From: Phoronis australis | Taxonomy: Eukaryota > Phoronida > Phoronidae | Direction of reading: 5' to 3' | Length of the DNA stretch: 64,000 bases | Assembly (NCBI GenBank): GCA_002633005.1 | Contig: NMRA01000001.1 | Coordinates: 3,837,390-3,901,389 of the forward strand | Shown: one piece after another, positions 10,969 to 22,917 of the stretch | Position numbering within the stretch: position 1 is the first letter of the stretch | Layout of the letters: the number at the start of each line of letters is the position of its first letter | Notes under the pieces: generated by a model | What the model saw: the letters and a program-made list of their open reading frames with translations, nothing else | Databases searched by the model: none | What the model was told of the DNA's origin: nothing | Translations under genes and position numbers: made by a program

Positions 10969-13900
10969 CTGCAATGGAGAAGTGATTTTCCTGACGGAGA
11001 TTTTTGTATTATTTTCCCTCTGAAATCCTGTATTGATATGGTTGTTTATACTTGGACTATAACTTAAGACTGTCGCTGTGTCAGCTTAGCTTCATTGTGA
11101 TCGACAGCAGCCCATTTTAACTTGACCATCAACAGTCTGACGAATTCAGTAAACGTGCATACAGTTAAATTCGCCCCAACTGTAATTCAGCAGTTTCAAC
11201 AACTCTTTCTTTACAAATTCGATACACAATCAAATTGGTTTCAAAAGTATCGATTACAAGTTGCCTGTGTGACTATAGAATGAGTATTGGCAGATTTGTT
11301 ATATAACATCACGTGAGTCATTTTATGACAAAAAAACGGGCATGGTACACTTAGGTATTGGTACACAGAGGCGACACCGCTTATATATTTCGTCTCACAA
11401 AACCACAAACTAAATAAACCCAAGTAATAAACTCTCTGCAGGAAATAAACATATCTTAGCTTTGACTATAGCAAATGAACCAGCCTACTCACGTGAGACC
11501 AAGCACACTGCATTAGAGGCTCGTAGTTGGTATTCTTCACAATTACATCAACAAAAGTTTGAAGCTAAAAACAAAAATATGTGATTTGGTAATAAAGGCT
11601 AACTAAGGCAAGGCAATATAATTCACTCGCTCAGCAACTTATATTACAAGAGAAACACGGAGTATTGAAATGCGCCCACAAATGCACTGCAAACAGTGTG
11701 CCTGTAGGGGTGTTTATTTGGAACATAGAAATAGCCACTAGATGACGCAAAATGTGTCGAATCCATCCGAAAACTGGTATGTGTCATCAAAGTATTTACC
11801 AAAATTTCATAAAATTCTGTCAAGGAAGTTCTGAGAAAGCATGGAAATGAAAAAAAAATAATGAAAATGCCATTAGGAGGCTATAGGTGGAAAAAAACTG
11901 TCACTAAAAGGTGCCACAGTAGATGAAGTCGTTGGAAAATCATCGTCAGACTTCCTCTTCACATTAGGAACATGCATGCCAATTTCCACAACCATCCTTA
12001 GAGGGGTTTGGTTGACAAAGGGGCAGACGCCAAATAACAAGACTCAAAAATAGTAAAAATGGTCACTAGGTGGTGCAAAATACCACGAATGAAACCAAAA
12101 ACCGGAGGATAGTGTCAGCTCACCAATAGATGCCCATCTGCCATATTTTACAAAAATCCGTTGAGAACCTTTGAAGACAAAGAGGCAAAATTAAAAAACT
12201 AATAGCCACTAGGGGGTACAATGGTACTCCGATCTATCTGAAAGTCGTCCTGTGTTGTCAGCTTCATATAAATACACCAGCAAAATTCAATAAGATCCTG
12301 TAATGCGTTTAGCAGATACAGCCGAAAGTCGTCATCGTTTGTTATAAAGTTCATATAAATACACTTGCCAACTTTAATAAAGATTCTGCAGAGAATTTAG
12401 GAGATACAGCCATGGGTGTGACAAAAAACTGCCACTAGGAGGCGCCACAGTTGTCGAGGTCGTTGGAAAATCATCGTCAGCCCTTCTCTTCATATTAGGA
12501 ACATACATGCCAATTTCCACAATCATACTTAGAATGGTTTGGTTGACAGAGGGGCAGATGCCAAAAAACAGACTCGAATTGCAAAGTACCTCGAATACAT
12601 CCAAAAACGGGAGGATGGCATTACCTCACTAATAAATGCCTAACTGCCACATTTTATGAAAATCCGTGTAGGACCTACGAAGATACAGCGGTAAGCGTAA
12701 AAATTAAAATTGCCACTACGGGGCACACCGGTACTCGGAGACGACCGAAATTCGTCGTCATCTGTCGTCAACTTCATCTGTCGTCAGCTTCATCTGCCAA
12801 ATCTCATCAAAATCCTGTGAGGGGTTTGGAGATACAGCTGCAGACGCCGGATGCCCAGACAGAGATGACGGCAATATGTGGGTGCATATAAATATGTGGG
12901 TGCATATAAATATGTGGGCACATAAAATTTATATTTAAGCGATTAACTTATGCTCACGACAGATAAAAAATCGACAAGGTAAAACTCCATTGAATTTGGA
13001 CGAGAAATTCAGCGTTAAAACTCAAAGTGCGAAATGCAGTATTTCAAGTTCACACATGCTAAAAGTCTTTAAGTCCCTCATAGTTGGTGAGAATAAAAAG
13101 ATCACACTGAAGTCACACAAAGGTACCCTACCTTCAGTTGGGTGGTGTTACTTGGTGTAATTCCAGCAGCATTCATCCAACTAAAAATGGAAATGTTTTT
13201 TTCCTTTAGAAAACTGTAATACATATGCCAGAGTGAAAAGAGTGGGTACTGATTGAAGAAACATATTTTGGACAGTACAAACTCATCAACTTGAATCATA
13301 CCTTCATATACTTTACAGTATTCACCAAAAGCAATCAGACAAAATGCCATTTTCTAGTCATGAAGGATAATGACTCATCATTCTGGTAACTGATGGTGAA
13401 TTCAAGTTGCACAGGGAATACTGGGTACAACAGGGAATTCTGGGTACAACAGGGAATTCTGGGTACAACAGGGAATTCTGGGTCATTTGATGTGATTACT
13501 TATGGTGTGTACAGTATGTAAACATGTTCTCATAATTGTCTGACTGAAGTTGTTATTATGAGCAAGCCACAAATAAATTCGAGCATTGAGAAACTGTTGA
13601 CAAACGAGTATAGCAAATTATCCATCGTAGAATATGGCTGGAATGCATTTCGATGGTTAAATTTAGTAACAAGAGCAATGTGGAGCGTTGAAATGCGCCC
13701 ACGAATGCATTGCAAATGGTGTGCTTTTAGGGTTATTTATTTGTAACATAAAAATGGCCACTAGATGGCGCAAAAACATACAATCCATCAAAAAACAGGA
13801 ACATGCCATATTTCATAAAAATCTGTTAAGAAACAAAGGAAAACAGAATAAAATGAAATTGCCACTAGTGGGCACAGTGTCCGTTGGATCCGCCTGAAAG

Positions 13901-16900
13901 TCATCGTGGTCTGTTGTTATCTTCATATAAATACACTAACTAAATTTAGTAAAGACCCTGCAGTGGGTTTAGGAGATACAACTATGGGCGCAAAACAAAA
14001 CTACCACTAGGAGGTGCCACAGTAGTCAGTCACCATCATCAAAGGTCATCTTCACCCTGAGAACATATATGCCAATTTTCAAATGATTTGGTTGATACAG
14101 GGGTGGACGCCAAAAACAAGATTTGAAAATAGCAAAAATGGCCACTAGGTAGTGCAAAATACCTCGGTTCCATCCAAAAACAGCGTCATCATACCAATAG
14201 ATGCCTATAATTAAAATTTTAGGAAAATCTGTTGAGGACCTTTGAAGATACTGAGTTAAATGTAAAAAACTAAAATTGCCACTAGGGGGCACAGCAGTAG
14301 TCAGATCTGTCTGAAAGTCATCGCCATCCATAGTCAACATCATATAAATACACTTGCTAAATTAAGTAAAGATCCTGTAAACGATTTAGGAGATACAGCC
14401 ATAGGCGCAACAAAAACAAAACTGCCACTAGGAGGCTCCACAGTAGTCAAAATCGTCAAAAAATCATCATCAACTGGCCTCTTTATAGTAAGCACATTCA
14501 TGCCAATATTCACAATCACCTTTTAGCGGTTTGGTTGATAGAGGGGTGGACGCAAAAAACAGACTCGAAAACTGTAAAAATGGCCACTAGGTAGCGCAAA
14601 CTACGTCGAATCCATCCGAAAACAGGAGGATAGCGTCATCTCACTAATAGGTGCCTACATATTAAATTTCATGAAAATCCGTTAAGGAATTTTGAAGATA
14701 CAGAGGTAAACGTAAAAAAATAAAATTGCCACTAGGGGGAACACCGGTAGTCAGATCCGTCCAAAAGTCGTCGTCGTATGTTGTTAACATCATATAAATA
14801 TACTTACTAAATTTCGTAAATATACTGCGAACAGTTTAGGAGATACAACCATAGGCGCAAAAAAAAACTGCCACCAGGAGGCGCCACAGTAGTTGAAATC
14901 GTCAGAAAATCATCGTTAACCGTTCTCTTCATAGTTAGCACATACATGCCAATTTTCACAATCATTCTTTGAACGGTTTGGTTGATAGAGGGGTGAACGC
15001 AAAAAAACAGACTCAAAAACAGTAAAAATGGCCACTAGGTGGCGTAAACTACGTTGAATCCATCCGAGAACGGGAGGATAGCATCATCTCACTAATAGGT
15101 GCCTACATACCAAATTTCATGAAAATCCGTTAAGGACTTTTGAAGATACAAAGGTAAGCGTAAAAAATTAAAATTGCCACTAGGGGGCACACCGGTAGTC
15201 GGATCCGTCCGAAAGTTCACTCATGCCGTCACATTCCTGAATGGAACAAATGTGCTAAATTTCATGAATGTATGTCAAAGGGTTTTAGAGATAGAGCAGC
15301 GGACGACGGAAGGACGCCGCCCGGACGGACGCCGCCCGGACGGAGATGACGGCATAATGCGTCCACATATAAATATGTGGGCGCATAAAAAACTATGTAC
15401 TTTTGTGCCAGCATGTTTTCTGAAATTGTTTCAACTCTGAGTAAAGTAAAGTTAGGGGCAAATTGCCCATTATTCCATATAAACCTCGAACTGTCGTTAG
15501 TTTCATCCTGACTGCTACATAATACTGGCATAAGGTGTGCTGAGTTGGACACAAACTTTTGCTGGTGTCTAATGCAGTGTATTCATGAACTTATTGTAAT
15601 GTTGCTTTTTGTAACTTCTACACTCTTTCACTGCCAAGCGCACTTTTCAGTGTGTTACTCAGAAGCACTGCCAAACATGAAAATCGGCAAGTTGAATTCT
15701 TTTCAGTTCTTGACCTAGATAATCCTCAATTTCATTTGAAGTAACTACATTTTAACAACAATAGCAGACAACAGAAAAATCGTTTTACCAAATCCCGAAC
15801 CAAATTCAAGTTTCTCGATTTTCCCCCACGTTTTTAAAGAAGTTTTGGTCTTTCGTTTACCTGTCAATTGTGATTGAAACAATCCACTCAGGATCCAAGT
15901 TTGAAATGTCAGATGTGAGACGAGATATGTACTAGGGCAAGTGAGGGATGAATTTCAACCCAAACCTTTAATTGACCATTGATAGTATTTCTTCACCTGA
16001 AATCTCAATTCTACCCAGCTAATACCTCCATAAACATATGACGTCATAATCTAAGAATAATGCACAACAACGTGTGCGCATCTTACCCTGATCAAAAACA
16101 AATGAAAGTGCTTTAAGGAGAATTAAATGAAAAACGTGAGGTCGACGACGGAACCAAGAACACCAACCATGACGATTCTCGCTATCCACAACACCAACGT
16201 ACCAACAAAAGTGTATGGGGAATTGGTCAATAAAAGAGCAGTCATCAAATCAGAAAATCTTGAATAACTTGAAAAATTTCTAACGAGAAACTCTAAATTG
16301 CCCCTGAGGAGATCTATCTACACACCATATTCCAAAAAGTTCTCTGAAAGGATCACGGAGCTGGAGCTCTGCAAGTGATTATTTGAAAAATGGCTGTCAC
16401 TGCACCATCTTGTGTCCGATTGCGCTAAAAAAATTGACCACAAGCTTTTAATGAAGTACATGTTGTGTGTATCAAGCACAGACAAAAAATTAGACTGTTG
16501 GCACGAATAAGATGCACCAACAAAAATGCAAGCACGAATTGGTCAATAAAAGAACAGTCATCTGACCACTAATCTCAAATTATATCTTCAGAACACTAAG
16601 CTACAGCAAAAAATGGATAGCATACGCCACAGATAGCTCTTGACAAGATGCAGCCACATACCAAATTTCAGAAAGATCCGTGGGACGCCGGTGATACGGC
16701 ACAAGAAATCCGTCAATTAAAAATCAGTCATTGGCAAATCTCAACTCCAGAATAGTAAATCATAGCAAAAACTGATGGCATACATCACACAGGGCTTACA
16801 GAGATCTATTCATACCTCAAATTTCAGAAAAATCCTTGCAGGGACAGCAAAGCTACGACAGCCCAAAGTAAAACATGGCCACCACTGCACCATCTCGCAT

Positions 16901-19900
16901 GCGATTTCAACAAAAAAATGGGCCTCAAGCTATTAACGACAATCGTTGCGTGTATATTTCATGTTGATCGCATAAGAAATGTGGCTTGTAGCATGTGAAC
17001 AAATAGACAAATTAATTCACTTCACGACAGAGCAATTTGTAAAATTTAATTTTGCAAATAACAATTTTCGAGCGCTTTTGATCATTGCACCCTATGTTTC
17101 ACATATCCTCAAAATTCGTTTGACACTGGGAAGTGCAGCTCTAAAAAACTGGCAAAATAATTAACATACGTACCTGGTGAGGTTATACTTTTGAGCTAAC
17201 TTCAGACCCTGGCTGAAGTATGCCAGTTCATTGCTCATCTCTGGACTAGATGTTGCACACGTACCATGTTTTGACCACTCATGGGCCCTAGACAAGAATA
17301 TGAAATTACAAAGATATTATTGTGTCAAACAATTCTTCTTGTAATGNNNNNNNNNNNNNNNNNNNNNNNNNNNNNNNNNNNNNNNNNNNNNNNNNNNNNN
17401 NNNNTTACAGGCCATTTGAAAGATAATACTTCAAAGAATCTACATGCAAAAAATTACGTCTTTTTCTCTTCCCGTGTAAAATCGCACTCCAGAAGACTGA
17501 AAATGGGTCAATATGCGCCATATCCGCCATCTTGAATGCAACTTCCGGTTTTTTGTCATTGTATAATAGCATTTTACAAGAAACTAATACCTGTAAACAC
17601 ACATGACAAGTAGCGATATTCAAGGTTCAATTGCAGAGGCTAAATGTGAGTTCGAGCTTAACAATATTTGAACGTGGTGGGCGACCACATTAAAAAAATT
17701 GGAGAAACACCTGGATAGGAAGAAATTAAAATCCAAAAGGATTCAACTTATAATTCCAATCATGTGCATTATAAAGTAATTTCAGTAACTTCCAGGTTGA
17801 CATGGTTTCCGAGAGTGCCGTCTCTATAGCAACTGACATGGCTGGATTTGTTCCTTGTCAAAAGTTATCATATAAAAGTAGACTAAGACAACAACACAGT
17901 ACGTGTAGCTCTCACAGTGACCTGATGGCACTAACAGGTATCGCTAAGTCATAGACCATGGCACAGGGGCACCTCTTTCAGAATGAATAAATGTCTTCAT
18001 GGAAAGTGAGCTTGTGCCTTCATAAATAACAGAGAAATAGATGTGGATGTTAATCTTTTTATGAACTAGTCTCCCAAGAAGAAATATCTAACAGAAGTGA
18101 ATGAAACTCAATAAGAAATGTATGTCATCAGGAAGACAGTGTCACATTAAATAAATACATTAACTGCAGTATACTAAGAAGACTAAAGACTAACCAAAAA
18201 CTATCTGGAGATGTATCCTTATAGCAGTTAGGCCAGTATTCAAGCAGACTCTCTTTGATGGGCTAAAACGAGAAAATATTAGTAACTTTTAAAAGCCGAG
18301 TGAGTCAGACTCACGGATTTCCAGCAAGTCTCGAGTAAAAATAAAGGTTACGTACATTTGACGTCTCTCCTGAACATTTAAAATAGAGGGCACAAGCTAT
18401 AACTGGAGACCGTTTAGAACACACTGACGTTTAATTATCTCAGAAGCAATGTTCTTCTCCCCGACGTTGTCTTCACAGGAGCCAGCTTCAAGGACATCAA
18501 AATCTGTTCAACTTGAAGTAAGTGTTTGTACATTGAACCGGTCTTTATGTGTTGTTATAATCAAGTGACAAGTGTGATAAACGCAGATCTGCAGTAATTT
18601 GGTATACGAAAGCTGGAACAGTTTGTACACCAGGTACTCACCTGTAATTTGCTTTCATCAAAAGTCCATGTCTTATTGCAGTCAACTGGTTCGTCTTTTG
18701 CACCAGTTCTACTGGGCCTGAGGCAAAATATTAAGACAGTCAAATTTGTCAATGTTACTTTAATATAGTCTAAATATCATTTGTACAAACAATAGCCTCT
18801 TGCTGTGAAGAGCTGAGAACTTCAGGATTCAGTGAACCGAGCAGGGTGTCTGTGCATAGAAATATGCCATATTCAGGATACAGATGTACATGCAGTGTAA
18901 ATTAAAGACGCACTACACCCTGTCTGCCTAGCTAGAACGAAAATTTGTCTCATAATATTCTTTACTGTGAAAGGATTCCGTTTAAGTTATGTGCTTAAGT
19001 CACAAGCAATAACAAATAACAGTGCAGGTGGTCTGATATAGGTTGTGTCAGACGTGTTCAGGCCCCTCAGTCAGGCCCATTGCACCAAACACCTGAATCC
19101 ATTTTCATTTATTAATATACACATCACAGTATAACCATGTAGACATACACACAAATGAAGACCAAACTGAGGAGCCAGAGCCCTGACTCAAGGATCTATC
19201 AGAGGGGTCCAGTGAGATTCAAACCCACTACAGGAGGCTGACACTCAACATACTAGGCCACACTGCCTCCTCTAAGTCGCAGGCAATGTGATATTACAGG
19301 ACATCTCCAACAAACTCAGAAGCATCTTTTAGAGTCATTGATCGTTTTGATGTAGTTCTTCTTAATGATGGAAAAAACAGAATCCTGTCACAGTAAGGAA
19401 TACTTGAGACCATTTTTATGAGTCCAGTAAATGGCCTAATTCAGTTATTGGATTTTAGCCACCTAAACAGGATGAAATGAACCTTCAAAATTAAAGTCTC
19501 CTGGATTGTGGATTATTGAAAAAGTAATACTGCACTCTACGTCCATCCAAAGGTCAATATGATACACCTAAAACATAAGAATGCACATTCAATCTTATCC
19601 AGTTGAAATTACAAATAAAACACAAAGTCATTAATAACATGAATATGCCATACATCAAATTTAACAACAGAATGTGCTGTTGGCTTTATAGTTCATGCAT
19701 GATAAGCAGCATTTTACACTAAAGGACCCAAATATAAGGAAGACTAAAAGCAATAATATACCATATTCCGTGAATAGCCCAGGTATGCACTTCAGATGGT
19801 ACTTGGCAGTTGTGCTCTCCATGCTAGAAATAGAAGTATTTGTAACAACTAAGTTGAATGCTGAGCAGGCAGTGACAATATTAAGGAACACAATAAAAAT

Positions 19901-22639
19901 AAACTTGTATCGTCTCGAGAAAATACAGAGAAATAAGGTGATAGCGAGCAGGCAGTGCATTTATAAATACATCCATGCTCATAGCCGGGTGAAAAGGGTG
20001 TGAACATAACCCTGGACTGACAGCTGAGATTGGCAAATCAGCAGTTGAAAGCCCGCCCACTGACTGACCGCTGCGCTGTCTAGGTGTGGATAGAATAACC
20101 TCAGTCAGGGGCAACTGTACATCTGGTTAGACGTAGCCGGAAGAAAGTTAAGTAAGCATATGGCGTAATACGCCATCTAAGAGCAGACATGCCACACAAA
20201 TGTATCAATAAACAAGAGTACCTTGAAGATGTCTTCATCTATACATGACGTTTCTGACCATTGCTGTGCAAAAACTAAGTAGTCCCAGGGTTTCGTTGAT
20301 GAATTTACGGACACGTGGGTTGTCAGTGCTGTAGCAAACAAGCTGTAAGAAATGAGTCAGGCAGGTCACTACAGACTGGGGCAATCTTGGAACAGAAAGT
20401 GTTTAAGAGTCAAATCATGGCATTCAACAGTGAAAGTTGTCAAATCATATCAATAAGCCTACAGCTCTATGAGTGGGTAGACCTTAAATTTGAAAAAATT
20501 ACGGTGATATAATAATGGGCTGAGGTTTACTACAACAAATTCAAAGTTGAGGAGCCGTGAAAAATAAATACTGAAGTGTCATTAGATAAATGCTTCAAAG
20601 TATCTGTTGATGTGCTAGCAGTGAAAGGCATTCTGTTCTGTTAGAAACGTTGAATGTGCGCTGCAGTGTAAGAACGTGGTCCAAGGATAATACTAGTCTG
20701 ATGGAGGATAATAGTTTTATTACATCTCTTCTACTGGTACTACTGAGTCTGTTACAATCCATGCGATCATACACTTATATAGTGACATACATGAATCATA
20801 ACAGGATATACTGAACAAACATGTTTACTATAATTCCTCATACTGTGGGTGTATTACATATTATTCAATTCTCTGAACTAGGCCTAAACCTACACATGCA
20901 CTCACCCTAAATCACTCGGATATGAAATCATACTCTAACAGTATCGCATTTGATCAAACAACCCAACAAATTTTACATGACTTTAAAATAATCAAGGCAA
21001 CCTTTAAAAGCTTATAACTTCGTGTAGAGAATTTCTCGCTTACACTGGCCACTGCTCAGGTTCACTCAGCCCCAGGCAACTTTTATGATGCCTATTCAGC
21101 ACACCCTTTGTATTGATGTAGAACTTGGTACATTTTAAATATTACAAGATAACTAAACAATTAGTTTGTGCTTATCTTGACAAAGGGCCACTTCCAAAGG
21201 AACAATGTTTTATACCCGTTTTTGTTATTTCATTTTTAATACTTTTGACTACATGTTTTTTTCTTACCGGGAACGGGTTGATATCTTTTTATTTTATTTT
21301 TAAACTCGAAATACCAAAACAGTGGTAGATTTTGATCATGGCTAAGTTTAGTTAACTGTGAACCCATTCTAGATTACAGCTACACTAAACATTTCACAGG
21401 AAACAAAACTACATGTGTCATTAGTTCAAGTTTAGTCAGAACTCAAATCATAAAATATATACAAAAGTGCAACAATGGTGATAGACAAGCTGAAGATTAG
21501 GAATAATGGACAATTTCAGTTGGACTGACTACGTAACTATTCTAGCTTTTTGTCAGTCATAAAAATCATGAAGAGTGGGCACAAGTTATGTACAAATGTT
21601 TCCTGGTCAAAAATTTGATTAAACGAGATTGAAAGAATATTAAAAGAATAATCCATGTGATATTGTTAACTCTGATCAGCATTTGAAAATCCACCGAGTA
21701 TATCCATTATGCACTCTCCCTGTGGAATGAGTATCCCGACTGACTGATCGGCCAGTCAGTATACAGCCGTATCATTATCAGTTTGACAGTGGCAAACCAA
21801 TGTTTACATAGTCCAGCTCTCTTACTGTCTGCTTTCATCTCATACTCATGTAATCCAGCAATTATGTTGTAAACAGCTCGCCTGATGCTAATCGATCTTT
21901 AAAAATACTATTTGCTAACGAGAAAAAAAAATGGTTGACTTTCAGAGAAATTAGATTTAACTTTCACCTGTTGGTTCCTTTTGTGACTGTAAGCTCTGAC
22001 CAGTTTACCAACACAAAAAGGCTTGCTTAACAAGTTTAATCGAGCGTGATTCTAGATTGTGACCTGTAGCTTTAAATTTCTTGATTTTTTACACTCCAGG
22101 AGAATGGTACATAATGAATACGCACCGTCATTTATCCTCAATCGCACTTACTATTTGTAGCTTTTAGCCAAGTATAGCTTTCGATTGTTAAAAATCGAAA
22201 GCTACACTTGGTTGTTTTTTCCAGCTGAGCACCGCCATGGTGTTTAATTGTTTTTAATGGAAATCATTGGTTCATACATTTTGAAAATTCGCCAGTATGT
22301 ACAGGCAGAGATGTACCACAGTTTATGGCCGGGTAATTACACTTGGTGGCACCATGCAGACAATGCGGTCAGCACAACTGTATCCGACTCCGGTGCCTTG
22401 CTCTCTTTCATCCTGGTAAAAGTCGGTTAGAAGAACAAGTGGTGAAAATTCCGGCATATCTTTAGAAATGCCTGACTGCATGACTTCCTTGTAAGCGTAT
22501 TATTCATGGTACGGTTGTTGAATTTATTACTCAACAATGCAATAACCCATGATGACATGATGTAAAATTCAGATTCATCCTATACTTACCAAATACCAAT
22601 TAACAGCACTATTTCTGAGACAGAAATTACAGCCTTCAT
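10753..22639 (-). CDS. RNASET2: Ribonuclease T2, complete nine-exon gene
   Basis: Secreted or lysosomal acid endoribonuclease of the T2 (Rh/T2/S) family, cleaving RNA via 2',3'-cyclic phosphates. In transcript order the exons are 22590-22639, 20222-20342, 19762-19823, 18642-18717, 18195-18262, 17174-17287, 13132-13180, 11493-11564 and 10753-10968. Every junction is GT-AG and phases chain to 275 codons plus stop. Residues 1-25 form a signal peptide (MKAVISVSEIVLLIGI then CLFATA). Catalytic box CAS I reads TWAIHGIWP, with His75; CAS II reads AHEWSKHGTC, with His128, Glu129, Lys132 and His133. The usual IHGLWP is IHGIWP here, a conservative change. The C-terminal part (VQFIGQVYICLDRKEF then FEPCDHNKTVIYP) matches the animal RNASET2 tail. 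Length is close to the human protein. Introns carry two copies of the CTCF-box repeat. Product assignment is firm; the UTRs are not defined. Confidence 0.95.
11493..11564 (-). CDS. RNASET2: RNASET2 exon 8
   Basis: It encodes LQTFVDVIVKNTNYEPLMQC then AWSH, between GTTTTTAG and TCTCAC|GTGAGT, phase 0 at both ends. It corresponds to the fkdAl...y...P.iqC segment. Confidence 0.9.
11640..12930 (+). mobile_element. CTCF-box trimeric repeat element, copy 1 (degraded)
   Basis: The left end has AATGCGCCCACAAATGCA at about 11669-11686. Then come monomers of about 145 bp, each with a GCCACTAGG(N)GG(C/T) box (near 11735, 12064, 12205, 12430, 12710) and an AATTTCATNAAAATCCTG-like segment. The right end repeats AATATGTGGGTGCATATA. 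It has no coding capacity. It lies in RNASET2 intron 7, in the orientation opposite to the gene. Confidence 0.8.
13132..13180 (-). CDS. RNASET2: RNASET2 exon 7 (49 bp)
   Basis: A short exon encoding SWMNAAGITPSNTTQLK, matching the GI.PS helix of RNASET2, between CATTTTTAG and CTGAAG|GTAGGG. The intron before it, about 4 kb, holds one CTCF-box repeat element and the start-side half of another repeat block. Confidence 0.9.
13411..13485. repeat. 19-bp minisatellite, about four copies
   Basis: ACAGGGAATTCTGGGTACA repeats head to tail with a 19-bp step from 13411; the first copy has a one-base variant. Confidence 0.93.
13669..15390 (+). mobile_element. CTCF-box trimeric repeat element, copy 2 (best preserved)
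   Basis: The left end CAAGAGCAATGTGGAGCGTT with ATGCGCCCACGAATGCA is followed by eleven monomers with boxes near 13757, 13859, 14001, 14138, 14277, 14423, 14580, 14727, 14867, 15027 and 15174. Three box types alternate, (A) GGCCACTAGGTGGCGCAAA, (B) GCCACTAGGGGGCACA and (C) GCCACTAGGAGGCGCCACA, giving a trimer of 442-447 bp. The right end is a hairpin, ATGCGTCCACATAT with ATATGTGGGCGCAT, at about 15357-15386. It has no ORF of its own and lies in RNASET2 intron 6. Confidence 0.85.
15357..15386. repeat. Right-end hairpin of the CTCF-box element
   Basis: 14-bp arms around AA with one G-T-type mismatch. The same structure recurs at about 50225-50254 and, degenerate, near 12890-12920 and 51175-51192. 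Confidence 0.8.
16190..16970 (+). repeat. Second diverged tandem-type repeat block
   Basis: Paired segments recur about 475 bp apart: ATGGC(T/C)(G/A)(T/C)CACTGCACCATCT near 16390 and 16876, and GAATTGGTCAATAAAAGA near 16220 and 16533. An AAATTTCAGAAA(G/A)ATCC segment, similar in style to the CTCF-box monomer, recurs near 16664 and 16819. It has no coding signature and lies in RNASET2 intron 6. Confidence 0.6.
17174..17287 (-). CDS. RNASET2: RNASET2 exon 6 (catalytic box CAS II)
   Basis: It encodes WAHEWSKHGTCATSS and SNELAYFSQGLKLAQKYNLT. It carries His128, Glu129, Lys132 and His133 of CAS II. Borders are TTGTCTAG and ACCAG|GTACGT. Confidence 0.95.
17347..17404. other. Assembly gap (58 N)
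   Basis: A run of N inside RNASET2 intron 5. Confidence 0.99.
18195..18262 (-). CDS. RNASET2: RNASET2 exon 5
   Basis: It encodes PIKESLLEYWPNCYKDTSPD, matching the lleYWPn segment of T2 RNases, between CGTTTTAG and TTTTTG|GTTAGT. Confidence 0.93.
18642..18717 (-). CDS. RNASET2: RNASET2 exon 4
   Basis: It completes Trp78 (TG|G) and reads PSRTGAKDEPVDCNKTWTF, with the conserved Cys of the T2 loop after GLWP, ending TTACAG|GTGAGT. Confidence 0.94.
19018..19275 (-). mobile_element. tRNA-derived SINE, copy 1
   Basis: Read on the minus strand, it starts AGAGGAGGCAGTGTGGCC, with an A-box-like TGGCCTAGTATGTTG and a B-box-like GGTTTGAATCTC. The body ends near ACCACCTGCAC. It is clearly related to the copy at 34483-34706. 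Confidence 0.8.
19762..19823 (-). CDS. RNASET2: RNASET2 exon 3 (catalytic box CAS I)
   Basis: After ..ATTTCTAG it reads HGEHNCQVPSEVHTWAIHGI and ends ATATG|GTATAT, splitting the Trp codon of IHGIW. It carries the catalytic His75. The phase fits both neighbours. Confidence 0.9.
19985..20110 (-). mobile_element. Possible degenerate tRNA-like SINE fragment
   Basis: The minus strand has GCGCAGCGGTCAGTCAGTGG followed by a GGGCTTTCAACTGC segment, resembling worn A and B boxes. The borders are unclear. Confidence 0.35.
20222..20342 (-). CDS. RNASET2: RNASET2 exon 2 (end of signal peptide, FAQQW segment)
   Basis: The acceptor is CATTTCTTACAG and the donor TTCAAG|GTACTC. It encodes CLFATALTT, then KPWDYLVFAQQWSETSC, matching the first conserved strand of T2 RNases. 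A second AG fourteen bases inside is out of phase with exon 1. Confidence 0.9.
20343..22589. other. RNASET2 intron 1
   Basis: No further exon seen. It contains a hairpin at 22168-22211; the rest looks like unique AT-rich sequence. Confidence 0.6.
22168..22211. repeat. Inverted repeat, 19-bp arms
   Basis: CCAAGTATAGCTTTCGATT pairs with AATCGAAAGCTACACTTGG across a 6-bp loop, with one mismatch. Confidence 0.9.
22590..22639 (-). CDS. RNASET2: RNASET2 exon 1 (start codon, signal peptide)
   Basis: ATG at 22639 opens MKAVISVSEIVLLIGI and ends TTTG|GTAAGTAT, a strong donor, in phase 2. Joined to the next exon it completes a hydrophobic signal peptide. The phase match and hydrophobic core decided the start; it is inferred without transcript support. 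Confidence 0.78.
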
Positions 22640-22862
22640 TTCCTAAAAAATATAAACTGAGCATGAGTTAAATTTACATACCAACCAATGTAAGTCCTAA
22701 ACAAAATCCCACCGAACTGTGCAACACTTTACTTTCATTTTCATTATATACAGCTTTGTACCAAGGCTACTCGTTTAGATGCACTATAGCCATTAACGGA
22801 GGAAATAAAGCAACCAAAACGTCAAATCATAGGTTTACATAGACAAGGACCATCCTCTCTCA

Positions 22863-22886
22863 GTCTCTGCTGGCGCCAGCAGAGAC
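22863..22886. repeat. Perfect 24-bp palindrome
   Basis: GTCTCTGCTGGC joined directly to its complement GCCAGCAGAGAC, flanked on the right by AATGGTCAGTGTCTAAGG. Confidence 0.95.
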
Positions 22887-22917
22887 AATGGTCAGTGTCT
22901 AAGGAAGGTTTGGTACT

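Noticed and set aside
13669-15390. CRISPR-like array of regularly spaced short repeats
   Set aside because: The whole monomer, not only the box, is repeated, the spacers are related to each other, and the DNA is eukaryotic.
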